DNA of 64,000 nt from Aureococcus anophagefferens (Eukaryota > Sar > Pelagophyceae > Pelagomonadales > Pelagomonadaceae). Shown in pieces: positions 53,380 to 62,910 of this stretch. The notes beneath the pieces are model-generated. The model searched no databases. It saw only the letters and a program-made list of their open reading frames with translations, and was not told where the DNA came from. Every line of letters starts with the position of its first letter. The stretch's first letter is position 1. A program made the translations under genes and the position numbers. The stretch lies in assembly GCF_000186865.1 (NCBI RefSeq), contig NW_008705563.1, positions 2,770,003-2,834,002 of the forward strand, read 5' to 3'.

Positions 53380-56300
53380 ATGAGCGACGCCAAGAAGATG
53401 GAGGACACGAAGTTCTACACGGAGATGCAGCTCGCGACGAAGTCGCTGCTGCGCCAGGCGAACACGAAGCGCATCGCCCAGTCGCACTACACGGCGCCGT
53501 CCTTCTCGGACCAGGTGCGACCGCTCCCCCCGCGCGCGCGCGCCGGAAGACCGAACCCTCCGCCCCCGCAGCTCAACATGGACCTCGACGACCCCGGCAA
53601 GAAGCGGAAGAAGAAGGCGCGCCGGCCGCGCAAGGACGGCGAGGCCGAGGAGCCGCGGATGAGCGCGACGGCGTCGGGCAACATCGGCGGGTCCGACCGG
53701 TCGTCGCGGCTCTCGGGGCTGCTCGGCCTCCACCGCAAGAAGGCGAAGCGGGCCCAGAAGGAGCACATCGAGATGCCGCCGGACGTCTCCGAGGAGCGCT
53801 TCGCCCTCATGGCCGCGAGCGTGCCCCGGGGCACGGCCGGCGGCGACCACTCGCGGAGCCTGCCGCTGCTCGGCGTGCCCGCGCTCGAGGAGCACCAGAC
53901 CGCTCCCATGCGCGTGGGCGCGTCGCAGCCCATCCGCGTCGCCGCGGCGGTCTTAGCCGAGGAGGTCGCGAGCCAGGTCGACGCCAAGCTCACGCAGCGG
54001 CGCCAGCAGTCCTGGGGCGCCGAGCTCGAGGCGCTCGCCGTCGACAAGCGCGGCTCCGTGCCGAACAAGTACGACGAGCTGCCGTCGATCCAGTCCGTGG
54101 AGCACTCCCTGTCCCTCGCGCGCGAGACGGCGGCCCACGCGGCCAAGGTCGCCACGGCGGCCTTGGACGACGAGGCGGAGAAGGCCCAGGGCGCGTCGCG
54201 CGCGGGCGCGGGCGTCGCGACGGCGCGCGAGGCGGCCTACAAGACCATGGTCGACGACGACTCCGAGGACCCGCGAAGGCGGACGGGTCCGTCGCGCCAG
54301 CGGAGCCGCGAGCGCACGACCTTCGACCCGCGCAAGGGCCAGCGCCTCGCGCTCACGGCCAGGTCCGCGTATCTGGAGGACCAGGCCGCGTTTTTGGAGC
54401 CGCCGCGGAAGACCGTCGCCGAGGCGTCGACGGAGCGGCCCGTGGCCATTTCGCTCGACGAGCTCGTCACGTCGGCGGCGATCCGCTGGCGCCACCGCGA
54501 CGAGACGAACTGCGAGGAGAAGTACCGCGCGTACGCCGCGGAGCTCGCGGCGTTGGAGCTCGCGGCTTTAGAGACGGGCTCCGCGCCGCCGGAGATCCCC
54601 GTCGTGCGGCGCCACCCCGTCTTCCAGCGCATCGAGCACCTCGCCTGGTTCGAGATCTCCGCGGCCGTGACCAAGGCGCGCGACGTCGACGGCGTCGGGA
54701 AGATCTTCGCGACGGCGTTCGCGTCCTTCGGCGTTCTGCGGGTCGAGCTCTTCGCGCACGCGACGGTGGACCACGGCGAGCTGGCCTTAAAGGAGATCAC
54801 GGAGGGCCCGGACCTGTCCCACATCAAGTCCGCTCCCACGTTCATCCCCCCCACGGTCATCGCGCCGCCCGTGGCGCCGAAATTGCCCCAGATGGAGTGC
54901 ATCCTGGACGGCGTCGACTGCTTCGTCAAGGGCACGGCCATCGCGGACCTGGGCGTCCAGTGCAAGGTCTGGATCCACCGGCGGCGCTGCCGCTGGAGCC
55001 GGCGGAGCGACGACTTTCGGGCCTGGCGCTGGCGGTTCACGATCTACCACGTGGAGACGGGGCTCCTGCGGCGCCTCACGGTGTCCGAGGTCGCTTGTCT
55101 GGCCGCGGCGCGCAAGGAGTTGAAGACGGACAAGCGCTACGCCGAGAAGGTCGAGGAGGGCGAGGCCGCGGCCGCCGCGGCGACGGCGCGCGACGACGCG
55201 CTCGCGCGCGACGTCTTCTCCTTTTTCGAGGACGACAAGGGCAAGATCAAGCCCTTCGACGTGGAGGCCGGGCCGTCCTACGAGGCGCGGCGCCAGGTCG
55301 TCGAGGAGGACTACCGCTGCTCCCTGGTCGAGGGCGGCGAGGCGCGCGGGTCGAACGCGCGCGCGCAGGCGCTCGGCCCCGTCGCGATGGCGCTCCTGCC
55401 GCTCCTCAAGCTCGAGCGGCGGCTCCACACGACGAAGGAATTCCTCGCCATCGCGAAGAAGGTCTACGCCAAGGCGGACCCGAGCGGCAAGTCCAAGGCG
55501 ACCGCGTCGACGCTGCTCGACACGCTCCGGCGCGACGGCGGCAGTTTGGCCACGGAGCTGAACCTGCCGCCGGTCTTCAACCCGCCTTTGGACGGCTACA
55601 CGCGGCCGGACCCGAATCACGTGCTCTGCCGCCGCTTCTTCAACGGCTTGAAGGGCGTCGTGCACCGGCCGCGGTCCGCGCGCGTCCGGAGCGGCCGGTT
55701 CCCGAAACGGCGGACCAAGGACCAGGAGGCGCAGGACGTGCCGCTCCGCGACGGCGCCAAGCCCGGCAAGGTGCTGAAATTGGGCGACATGCCCCAGCGC
55801 TACTACGACGACCTCCGAAGCGTCGCGTCCGAGGCGACGCTCGCGAGCCAGCTCTTCGCGGAGGGCGTCCGCGAGTCGGGCCGCTTCGGCGACGACCTGC
55901 TGGAGCGGGCGCCCTGGCTCCTGAGACCGCCGGCGACGACGCAGCCCTTCCGGCCCTACAGCGCGCGCTACCGCCACGCGAAGACCGTGCCCAACACGAA
56001 CGAGCCCTACGTGCGGCGGAAGATGTGGCTCCGGTGGCTCGTCGACCGCGAGCGATCCGCGCGCGCCGCGTGCGTCGACGACATGCGCCTCGTGTTCGGC
56101 TACGGCCAGTTCTCGCGGGCCGAGTGGCAGTTCGGCCCGGACGTCGAGGACGGCCGCGACGGCGCCGCCTGCACGCAGGAGCCGGGCTACCTCGGCGTCG
56201 AGGGCCGCGGCGTCCTCGACGCGGACGGCGCGCTCGGCTCCGGCGGCGCGCCCTGGGAGGCCGAGGGCGACCCGGCGGACATGTCGCCGTTGAGTTTACG

Positions 56301-59070
56301 GATCTGCGAGATGGCCGGCGACGACGACGGCAAGGTGCCGGGCGTCATCCGCGTGGGCTGCCCGCCCGACTCGTCGCGGCCGCCGTGCACGGAGCCAAAG
56401 GTCGAGGCGCCGGCGCTGCCGCGGTCCCAGCCCGTGGGCATGTTCGTCAAGAGCGAGGCCTGCTCGTCGACGCAGTCCATCACCGTGAGCATCGTCCTCG
56501 CGCTCGACGAGCCGCGTCTGGCGCCGCGGTTCTGCGCGTGGCCCGTGGAATCCGCGGTGAGCCCGTCGCCGCCGCTGGAGCCCCACAACCCGCGCATCCC
56601 GCCCCTCGTGCCCATCGTCGTCGCCCGGGGCCACTTCGTCTACTACGACCACCGGCGGGACGACCGGGAGACGCGGACGCCGTCGCCCGCGGTCGTCACG
56701 GTCATGCCGTCGCCGCTCGTCCTCGTGCCCTCGGAGAGCACCGCGGACGCGCTGGCGGGCCGGCGCGCGGACGACGGCTTCCGGCGCCACATTTTGAATC
56801 CGCTGCGGTGCGCGTCCCTCGTGCACCCGGAGTCCTTCGCGCTGAAGCCGCGCGTCTTCGGCGTGCCCGAGCGGGCGTTCGCGGACGCCGCGGGGCCGGC
56901 CAAGCCCGCGGCGACGGAGCGGTCCGTCGCCCACAGCGTCCAGCGCTGCGTCGAGCAGCTCGTGCGCCACCGGGACCCCAAGGACTACGTGTACATTCTC
57001 GAGGTGACGGACTTCAAGGCCACGGGGTGCGGCGACGTCGTCGCGGGCACGGGCCAGGAGAAGGTGTCGCGGGGCCCCGAGCCCCACGTCGTCTGTTCGG
57101 CGCTCAAGGCCTGGAACGAGCACGACTACTCCCTCGACAAGATCAAGCGCCGGTCCAAGCGCGCCTTCGACGTCGAGTACGCGGCGGTCGGCCAGCGGCG
57201 GCTGCGGACGCAGCAGCGCGACGCGGTCAAGGCGCAGCTCGCGGCCATCGTCCACGGCGCCGCCTTCCACCAGGCCGCGGCGAAGATGACGAAGCGGAAG
57301 CTGCGGGCCAAGGTGCTGCGCCTGGTCGCGGCCGCGTCCATCGGCGGCCGGGGCATCGGCGACAGCGACCACCGGTGGGCGACGCGGCTCCAGGACTCCA
57401 TGGTCCTAGAGAAGCGCGGCGTCTGGGAGCGGCGCGAGCACGGCGAGACGGGCGACGTCTTCTACTACAACACGGACGCGCTCGCGGACCCGCCGCGGCT
57501 CACGTGGGACGCGCCGGACCTGTGGAGCTTGGTGCCGACGCCGCGGAAGTCGAGCAAGGTCGCGGGCAACACGCACGGCGGCCTCGAGCAGCGCTCGTCG
57601 CAGATGGACCTGGACGACGCCGTGGCCCGCGACATCGGCGGCGGCGGCGTCGTCACGGCCTTCGCGGGCAAACAGGTGACGTTCGAGCTCGGCGACGACG
57701 ACATGGAGTTCTCCGCGTCCTACTCGACGAAGTCGTCGGAGAAGCGGCGCGCCGCGCGGCGCGCGGGCGTCAGCGACAAGGGCGCCGCCGACGCCCAGGC
57801 GACGATGATGAACCTCGAGGCCATCGCGAACGAGAAGCGGAACGAGGCGTTCGTGGAGAAGCTCATCAAGGACGACAAGCTCATGACGAAGCTCGCGCTG
57901 CAGCTGGGCTACGCCGTGCAGGCGCCCGTGGACAAACGCCCGAAGGACCACGGGTCGGCCAAGGCGGTCCAGGAGCGCGCGGACGACCCGTGGCGTCGCG
58001 AGGTCGACGGCGACGCGCGCGACGGCGAGTGGTGGAGCGACGACAGCGACGAGGTCGGCGACTTCGAGGACTGGGAGGAGGACGTGTCGACGCGCGTCTT
58101 CCCCCAGGACCACAGCGACGCGCGCGACATGCGCATCACGGACATCGGCCACCGGCAGGACCAGGACGAGGCGCTGTCGCGGGCCGCCGTGCCGGCCTTC
58201 GTGCCGCCCGTGGACGGCGTCGGCGCCCAGGGCTGGCGCGCCGAGGCGCCGGAGTACGGCCACGAGTCCTGGCGGCGCCTCGAGTTCCACCTCCGGGGGC
58301 GCTACTGGATCCACCTGCCGCGCATCGCGCCGCGGCCCGACTTCGTGGAACGGCCGACGCGGCGCGTGACGTTGGCGTCGGACTCGGCGGGCTGGGCGAA
58401 CCGCGACATGAGCAACTCGTTGCCGGCGCACTTCCTCGTGGGCATCCACCGCCACAGCGCCGACGACCGGTCCTGGGGCGAGAACCCGACGGACTGGCGG
58501 CCGTCGTCGCAGCTGCCCGTCTTCTTCGTCAAGGACGGCCTCGACGACGTCGAGCGCGTGCTCGCGACGACGCGGCGGCGCATGGACCGCGAGGCCATCT
58601 TCCAGCAGCCCGTGCAGCTCGTGGAGGTCGTCGAGCGCGGGCCCCGCCAGATGACGATGGTCGACGAGGCCGTGCTCACGGACGAGCGCGAGGCCGTCCT
58701 CAAGGAGCACTCGCTCACCGAGGACGTCAAGGTGCTCCAGGAGCGCGCCATCTTCGCCGCGCGCACGTCGAACATGGCCGAGCTCGAGGCCTGCGTGGAC
58801 ACGAACGGCCTCGACATCGAGACGCGCGACGACGCGGGCAACACGCTCCTCTGCCTCGTCGTGCAGCAGAACGAGAAGGCCGTGGTCAAGTACCTCCTGC
58901 GCCGGGGCGCCGACATCAACGCCCAGAACTTCAAGGGCAACAGCTCGCTCCACTTCGCCTTCGGCTACCGCTACGAGGACCTCGGCAACTACCTCCTCTC
59001 CAAGGGCGCGAACGCGGAGCTCACGAACGAGGACGGCCACACGTGCTACGAGTTCCAGAGGACGGACTAA
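53380..59070 (+). CDS. Giant ankyrin-repeat protein with WW-like domain
   Basis: 1877 residues if the 57-nt intron at 53515 is removed (1896 if not), from ATG 53380 (MSDAKKMEDTKFYTEMQLAT). Long stretches are low in recognisable domains: Arg/Lys-rich start, then alternating helical and basic sequence. Around residue 1330, WERREHGETGDVFYYNTDAL resembles a WW domain with the two Trp and Tyr-Tyr-Asn pattern. The C-terminus has ankyrin repeats: AELEACVDTNGLDIETRDDA, GNTLLCLVVQQNEKAVVKYL, RRGADINAQNFKGNSSLHFA. It could be a scaffold in cytoskeleton or signalling; nothing catalytic is seen. It is the longest frame in the window. Confidence 0.75.
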   Translation: MSDAKKMEDTKFYTEMQLATKSLLRQANTKRIAQSHYTAPSFSDQVRPLPPRARAGRPNPPPPQLNMDLDDPGKKRKKKARRPRKDGEAEEPRMSATASGNIGGSDRSSRLSGLLGLHRKKAKRAQKEHIEMPPDVSEERFALMAASVPRGTAGGDHSRSLPLLGVPALEEHQTAPMRVGASQPIRVAAAVLAEEVASQVDAKLTQRRQQSWGAELEALAVDKRGSVPNKYDELPSIQSVEHSLSLARETAAHAAKVATAALDDEAEKAQGASRAGAGVATAREAAYKTMVDDDSEDPRRRTGPSRQRSRERTTFDPRKGQRLALTARSAYLEDQAAFLEPPRKTVAEASTERPVAISLDELVTSAAIRWRHRDETNCEEKYRAYAAELAALELAALETGSAPPEIPVVRRHPVFQRIEHLAWFEISAAVTKARDVDGVGKIFATAFASFGVLRVELFAHATVDHGELALKEITEGPDLSHIKSAPTFIPPTVIAPPVAPKLPQMECILDGVDCFVKGTAIADLGVQCKVWIHRRRCRWSRRSDDFRAWRWRFTIYHVETGLLRRLTVSEVACLAAARKELKTDKRYAEKVEEGEAAAAAATARDDALARDVFSFFEDDKGKIKPFDVEAGPSYEARRQVVEEDYRCSLVEGGEARGSNARAQALGPVAMALLPLLKLERRLHTTKEFLAIAKKVYAKADPSGKSKATASTLLDTLRRDGGSLATELNLPPVFNPPLDGYTRPDPNHVLCRRFFNGLKGVVHRPRSARVRSGRFPKRRTKDQEAQDVPLRDGAKPGKVLKLGDMPQRYYDDLRSVASEATLASQLFAEGVRESGRFGDDLLERAPWLLRPPATTQPFRPYSARYRHAKTVPNTNEPYVRRKMWLRWLVDRERSARAACVDDMRLVFGYGQFSRAEWQFGPDVEDGRDGAACTQEPGYLGVEGRGVLDADGALGSGGAPWEAEGDPADMSPLSLRICEMAGDDDGKVPGVIRVGCPPDSSRPPCTEPKVEAPALPRSQPVGMFVKSEACSSTQSITVSIVLALDEPRLAPRFCAWPVESAVSPSPPLEPHNPRIPPLVPIVVARGHFVYYDHRRDDRETRTPSPAVVTVMPSPLVLVPSESTADALAGRRADDGFRRHILNPLRCASLVHPESFALKPRVFGVPERAFADAAGPAKPAATERSVAHSVQRCVEQLVRHRDPKDYVYILEVTDFKATGCGDVVAGTGQEKVSRGPEPHVVCSALKAWNEHDYSLDKIKRRSKRAFDVEYAAVGQRRLRTQQRDAVKAQLAAIVHGAAFHQAAAKMTKRKLRAKVLRLVAAASIGGRGIGDSDHRWATRLQDSMVLEKRGVWERREHGETGDVFYYNTDALADPPRLTWDAPDLWSLVPTPRKSSKVAGNTHGGLEQRSSQMDLDDAVARDIGGGGVVTAFAGKQVTFELGDDDMEFSASYSTKSSEKRRAARRAGVSDKGAADAQATMMNLEAIANEKRNEAFVEKLIKDDKLMTKLALQLGYAVQAPVDKRPKDHGSAKAVQERADDPWRREVDGDARDGEWWSDDSDEVGDFEDWEEDVSTRVFPQDHSDARDMRITDIGHRQDQDEALSRAAVPAFVPPVDGVGAQGWRAEAPEYGHESWRRLEFHLRGRYWIHLPRIAPRPDFVERPTRRVTLASDSAGWANRDMSNSLPAHFLVGIHRHSADDRSWGENPTDWRPSSQLPVFFVKDGLDDVERVLATTRRRMDREAIFQQPVQLVEVVERGPRQMTMVDEAVLTDEREAVLKEHSLTEDVKVLQERAIFAARTSNMAELEACVDTNGLDIETRDDAGNTLLCLVVQQNEKAVVKYLLRRGADINAQNFKGNSSLHFAFGYRYEDLGNYLLSKGANAELTNEDGHTCYEFQRTD
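53515..53571 (+). other. Probable 57-nt GT-AG intron, multiple of three
   Basis: CAG, then GTGCGACC as donor, and CCGCCCCCGCAG as acceptor. Length is divisible by three and no stop lies inside, so reading through would add 19 Pro/Arg-rich residues (VRPLPPRARAGRPNPPPPQ) that look out of place. Phase 0. Confidence 0.55.
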
Positions 59071-59336
59071 CCTGTTGTGTCGTGTGAACTCGGTGCGTAG
59101 GGTGGGCGGCTTCGACACGCGAGGAGGAGGCGGAGGCGTCCACTTGTTTTTTGCTCGCCGACGCCCGATCCTCAGTTTTGACATTGCCAAATTTGAGCCT
59201 CGAGGCGCAGTGCGCGGCGACGTGCAGTCGCGCGCGGTGAACGCCAGTTCGCGGGTAATCGCGCGCGCGCTTCCGAGGCGACCCGCATGGTCCGCGTCCT
59301 GACGACGAGAACACCTGGCGAACCTAAGCGAACCTC
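59071..59336. other. Intergenic region, AT-richer
   Basis: 266 bp between the giant ankyrin gene and the small ankyrin gene. Contains GACATTGCCAAATTTG near 59182, a relative of the TTGCCACAG motif. No gene or RNA recognised. Confidence 0.45.
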
Positions 59337-60077
59337 ATGCCGGAATTCCTGCCAGCGGTCATCGCCGCCCACGCAAAATATAAGCGTTTGGCGCCGATCG
59401 AAACATGGTTGACCGAGGGTCACGATCCAGATCTGCGAGATGTTACTATGGCGACATTGATGCACTACGCACTGTGTGAGCCGACAGAAAGTAGTCCAGC
59501 GTCGCTCCCCATGGTCCGTCTTCTCCTCGCGCACGGTTCCGACCCGAATAATCAGCCGTTTACGGGAGTGTGGCATGCAGGATGGAGTGCGCTACACTAC
59601 GCTATCGCCAAATCTCGTCTGGATATTATGGTGGCACTGCTTGATTCCGGGGCCCGCGTCCACGCCAAATTTCTCGTGGCATGCGTGAAAGACGCGAGAT
59701 TAGATCATCCGTCACGGCTCGATGCGTTACGCCTGATTCTCAGCCGTGGCGCCAGAGACTACGAAGCCCGCAAGAGCACGGCGGAACGCTGTGCCTTACT
59801 CATCAGCGAACCATTCTCTGAATTCGATGACGCCCACATCCTGCTCCGCGATGTCCGTCTCGCGGGCGGCTGGAAACGCTACGCGAACGCCCCGCGCGCG
59901 AGCCTGCTCATTCTTCGCGAGCTGTGCAACCGCGGTCGAGCCGCGCCGCCGCCCGAGCTCGCGGCGCTCTTCTGCACGAGTTCCGACAACGCGCGGCGCA
60001 CGCGGAAAGCCCTGCCGACGCCGGTCTTCTGGCACGTCCTGGGCTATTGGCGCAGCGACCGCGACGCCATCGCCTAG
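59337..60077 (+). CDS. Small ankyrin-repeat protein with unusual base composition
   Basis: 246 residues from ATG 59337 (MPEFLPAVIAAHAKYKRLAP). Repeats: MATLMHYALCEPTESSPASL, PMVRLLLAHGSDPNNQPFTG, SALHYAIAKSRLDIMVALLD, SGARVHAKFLVACVKDARLD, and LDALRLILSRGARDYEARKS. The first two-thirds use A/T-ending codons far more than other genes here; the last third (from about 59860) returns to GC-rich codon use. The composition step hints at a recent arrival or a composite gene, but ankyrin families in large algal genomes also vary this way. Probable protein-protein interaction role. Confidence 0.75.
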   Translation: MPEFLPAVIAAHAKYKRLAPIETWLTEGHDPDLRDVTMATLMHYALCEPTESSPASLPMVRLLLAHGSDPNNQPFTGVWHAGWSALHYAIAKSRLDIMVALLDSGARVHAKFLVACVKDARLDHPSRLDALRLILSRGARDYEARKSTAERCALLISEPFSEFDDAHILLRDVRLAGGWKRYANAPRASLLILRELCNRGRAAPPPELAALFCTSSDNARRTRKALPTPVFWHVLGYWRSDRDAIA

Positions 60078-60170
60078 GACCCACATCATAAGCAACACTT
60101 CGTCGTACTCCCGGATCCGCAGTAGATACAAGGGAGTGGGTTACGAGCGAGCACAGGATCCTCGCCGCGC

Positions 60171-60965
60171 TCAAACGCGGAAGGAGGAGATGCCGAAGGC
60201 CGTGTCCATGACGTGCTGGAACCAGGGCATGTAGATGATGGGCGTGAAGAGGCCCTCGGAGAGGGCGACGATGGGCTCGCCCGTCGCCGCCTCCTGGGCG
60301 ACGTAGCACGCGACGGCGACCATGGCGAGGCGGCCGTTGTTGATCTCCTTGGCCTGCATGTTCTTGAAGGCGACGGGCGACGCGCCCTTGACGATGTTGA
60401 GGGGGTCGAAGCCGTAGTCGCCGGGGATCCACTTGTCGTAGCCCGTGCGCTCCTTGATGTCGATCGCGCGGATGTCGAGGAGGCCCGCCATGATCGCCGT
60501 GAAAGCCAAAGCGAGCGGGATGGGGCCGTCGCCGAGGCCGCCGTTGAGCACGGACGGCGAGCGGCCGTCGCTGAGGAGGTTCGGCGCGTCGAGGGCCTTG
60601 TTGAGCCAGGGGTGGACGAGCTCCTGCACGGGCCACGCCGCGGCGGCGAGCATCGCGAGGCGGCCGTGGCGGAGCTCGGCGTCGCGGTAGTTCTTCACGC
60701 GGAGGTAGTCGTCGTCGCCGCTCGAGAAGACGTCGATGGCCGCGACGCCGAGCGGGTCGAAGCCGTAGTCCGCGGGCATGGACTTGCCGGGGAAGACGCC
60801 GCGGATCTTGCTCAGGTCCGGCTCCTTGCCGTCCATGTACCAGGGGTCGACGGTCGGGCCCTCCATGGACTCCTGCGCCTTGAGCGTCGACGCGGAGGCC
60901 GTGGACGTGGGCGCGACGAAGGCCGAGGCCGTGGCGATGCTGGAGGCGATGATGAGCTTCTGCAT
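60171..60965 (-). CDS. Fucoxanthin-type chlorophyll a/c light-harvesting protein
   Basis: 264 residues from ATG 60965 (MQKLIIASSIATASAFVAPT). The leader has an ideal ASAFVAP junction for import through the four-membrane plastid envelope. Three thylakoid helices: the first with ELRHGRLAMLAAAAWPVQEL, the third with KEINNGRLAMVAVACYVAQE, each carrying the chlorophyll-binding Glu and Arg pair, and a middle helix around LALAFTAIMAGLLDIRAIDI. PADYGFDPLG and PGDYGFDPLNI before helices 1 and 3 are the usual entry motifs. It binds chlorophyll a/c and fucoxanthin-type carotenoids as antenna. The upstream reading frame to 61565 is not coding. Confidence 0.93.
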   Translation of the reverse strand: MQKLIIASSIATASAFVAPTSTASASTLKAQESMEGPTVDPWYMDGKEPDLSKIRGVFPGKSMPADYGFDPLGVAAIDVFSSGDDDYLRVKNYRDAELRHGRLAMLAAAAWPVQELVHPWLNKALDAPNLLSDGRSPSVLNGGLGDGPIPLALAFTAIMAGLLDIRAIDIKERTGYDKWIPGDYGFDPLNIVKGASPVAFKNMQAKEINNGRLAMVAVACYVAQEAATGEPIVALSEGLFTPIIYMPWFQHVMDTAFGISSFRV

Positions 60966-61304
60966 GGTGGACGTGGTTTGGCCTGCGAGGAGATGCGCGG
61001 TGTGGAGATGCGCGACGGCGCGCGCGTTGGCGCGCGGGCGGTGCTGGGCTCCAGGGGAGGCGCGGGGGAGGCGGAGGAGGTGCGCGGGTGCAACTGCATT
61101 GCAATGGACGCTGCGCGCTGACGGGTGTTGCTTGCGATTGCTTTGCGATGCGAACAGCTCGACGAGAGGCGGCCACGAAGCAGAGATTGAGGTGAGGTGG
61201 CCAGCAACATGAGCTAAGTGCAGTACATCTTCGACCGGGGGGCAGCCTCTCTCGTCTTCGGCCAGCCACACCCACACCAGCGCCGCTGGGCGCTGCCGCC
61301 AGCC
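60966..61304. promoter_or_regulatory. 339-bp divergent upstream region of the LHC gene
   Basis: Lies between the light-harvesting gene and the two-helix protein. It holds GA/GT-rich tracts near 60975-61080, TTGCATTGCAATGG (61095-61108, a short palindrome TTGCAATGCAA-like), and ends near the basic region at 61230. A light-responsive promoter is expected but no known element can be named. Confidence 0.3.
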
Positions 61305-61757
61305 ATGCGGCGCGGCGGCCGCGACGACGCGCAGGACTACTACGACGACGACGACGACGACTCGAAAGCCCGCCGCGGCTTCTTCCGGTCGGTGGACTGC
61401 GTCCGCATCCCCAAGTACTGGGTGAACTTCGTGGCCTCGGTCATGCACCAGAAGCCCGCGGCGCTGCTCGTCGTCGTGCTCATGGCCTTCTCCCTGGTCT
61501 ACCTCGTGCTCCACTGCATCCTGCCGCACCACACGCACAGCCGCTACGAGCGGTTCTCGCTCCACGGGCCGTGGGTCTGCTGCGGCGTCTTCCTCGCGTG
61601 CGTCGTCTGGCTCGTCCAGGACAACTCCAAGCCCTTCGTGGTCGTCGACTACACCGTGCGCCTGCGCCGGGGCAAGGACGAGGACGACGACGACGACGGC
61701 GCGTTCCGGTCTAGGGCCGACGACGCGGACCTCGACAAGATGGGCAAGTTCTGCTGA
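61305..61757 (+). CDS. Two-helix membrane protein with acidic ends
   Basis: 150 residues from ATG 61305 (MRRGGRDDAQDYYDDDDDDS). Acidic N-terminus, membrane helices AALLVVVLMAFSLVYLVLHC and VCCGVFLACVVWLVQD, then VDYTVRLRRGKDEDDDDDGA and a C-terminal Cys. The frame upstream of this ATG lacks a start. No family recognised. It could be an endomembrane or plasma-membrane protein with both ends cytosolic. Confidence 0.6.
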   Translation: MRRGGRDDAQDYYDDDDDDSKARRGFFRSVDCVRIPKYWVNFVASVMHQKPAALLVVVLMAFSLVYLVLHCILPHHTHSRYERFSLHGPWVCCGVFLACVVWLVQDNSKPFVVVDYTVRLRRGKDEDDDDDGAFRSRADDADLDKMGKFC

Positions 61758-61827
61758 CTAAGGGACAGAGCGACGTGCGTTTTAGAGCGCATCGGGGAAC
61801 GACAGAGAGAGACGTGCTTAGGGCGCC

Positions 61828-62910
61828 TCAGGGGAGGGGCGTCGCGACCTGGCAGGCGCCCGCGGGCACGAGACTTTCCGGCTTCGCCGGCGCGGCCGCG
61901 GCGCCGCGCAGCAGCCGGAGCTCCGCGGCCATCGCGGCCTTGTCGTCGTCGCTCTTCTGGAGCGCGAGCTTGAGGCTCGCGACCTCGTCCGTCAGGTCCT
62001 TGACCTGGGCCGTGAGCGTGTCGTGCTCCTCGCGGCGGCGGCGCCGCATGCGCTCCGCGGCCTCGCGGTTCTTCGCGCGGCGGATCTCGAGCTTGCCCAT
62101 CTTCGCCGGGTCCGCCTCGACGACGCGCGCGCGCCGCGCGGGCCGCGGCGGCGGCGGCGCCGCGGGCGCCTCCGCCGGCGCGCGGAGCGTCGCGTCGATG
62201 GCCGCGGCCGCGGCGTCGAACGCCGCGCGGCCCTCGGCCGAGTCGTCGGACCGGAGCCGCCGCTCGGCCACGGCGAGGGGCACGGCCTCGGCGACGATCT
62301 CGTGCTCGACCTCGTCGGCGACGGGCACGCGGGGCGCGACGCCGGGCGCGGACCGCGTCGCCTGCTGGTTGCACTGCGGGACCGCGCCGACGTGCGCGAG
62401 GTTCCGCGACACGGCCGACGCGTTCGAGAGCGGCGCGGGCTTCGGCGGCGCGCGCGGCGGGCCCGCGGGCGCCGGCGGCGCGCGGGGCGTCGCCTGGTTG
62501 CACTGGCGCACCATGCCCAGGTGCGCGAGCGAGTGCGACACCGCCGACATGTTGCCCAGCGGCTCCTCGTCGCAGTCCATGGCCGCCGGCTGCCGCCCCC
62601 GCACCTTGCGGCGCCGCACGGTCGCCGCCGGCGCCGACTCGTCGCCGGCGAAGGACCGCGACACGGCGCTCAGGTCCGTGAGCTCCGGGGCCGGCGTCGC
62701 GAGCGACCGCGACACCGACGACAGGTTCGGCAGGCCCTCGACGCCCCCGAAGGCGCACGGCTCGAGGCGGGGCCGCGCGCGCGGCGGCGACGTCGACGAC
62801 GGCCGCGGCGGCGCGACGGCCGGGGGGTCCTCCAAAATCCAGTCGAGGTCCATGGCGCCGCCGTCGTCTAAAAGGCTCAGCACCTCCTCGGGCACGTCGT
62901 CAAAGTCCAT
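61828..62910 (-). CDS. bZIP transcription factor with four VSRxLA repeats
   Basis: 360 residues from ATG 62910 (MDFDDVPEEVLSLLDDGGAM). The C-terminal bZIP has a basic region (LEIRRAKNREAAERMRRRRR) with the N-x-x-A-A-x-x-x-R core, then a leucine zipper (LTAQVKDLTDEVASLKLALQ). The N-terminus is acidic, activation-like. Four short motifs are spaced through the middle: LSSVSRSLA, LSAVSRSFA, MSAVSHSLAHLG and ASAVSRNLAHVG. The last two are each followed by CNQ (RQCNQATP, PQCNQQAT). They may bind a partner. A nuclear dimeric DNA-binding regulator is expected. The frame to 63024 is not supported. Confidence 0.88.
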   Translation of the reverse strand: MDFDDVPEEVLSLLDDGGAMDLDWILEDPPAVAPPRPSSTSPPRARPRLEPCAFGGVEGLPNLSSVSRSLATPAPELTDLSAVSRSFAGDESAPAATVRRRKVRGRQPAAMDCDEEPLGNMSAVSHSLAHLGMVRQCNQATPRAPPAPAGPPRAPPKPAPLSNASAVSRNLAHVGAVPQCNQQATRSAPGVAPRVPVADEVEHEIVAEAVPLAVAERRLRSDDSAEGRAAFDAAAAAIDATLRAPAEAPAAPPPPRPARRARVVEADPAKMGKLEIRRAKNREAAERMRRRRREEHDTLTAQVKDLTDEVASLKLALQKSDDDKAAMAAELRLLRGAAAAPAKPESLVPAGACQVATPLP

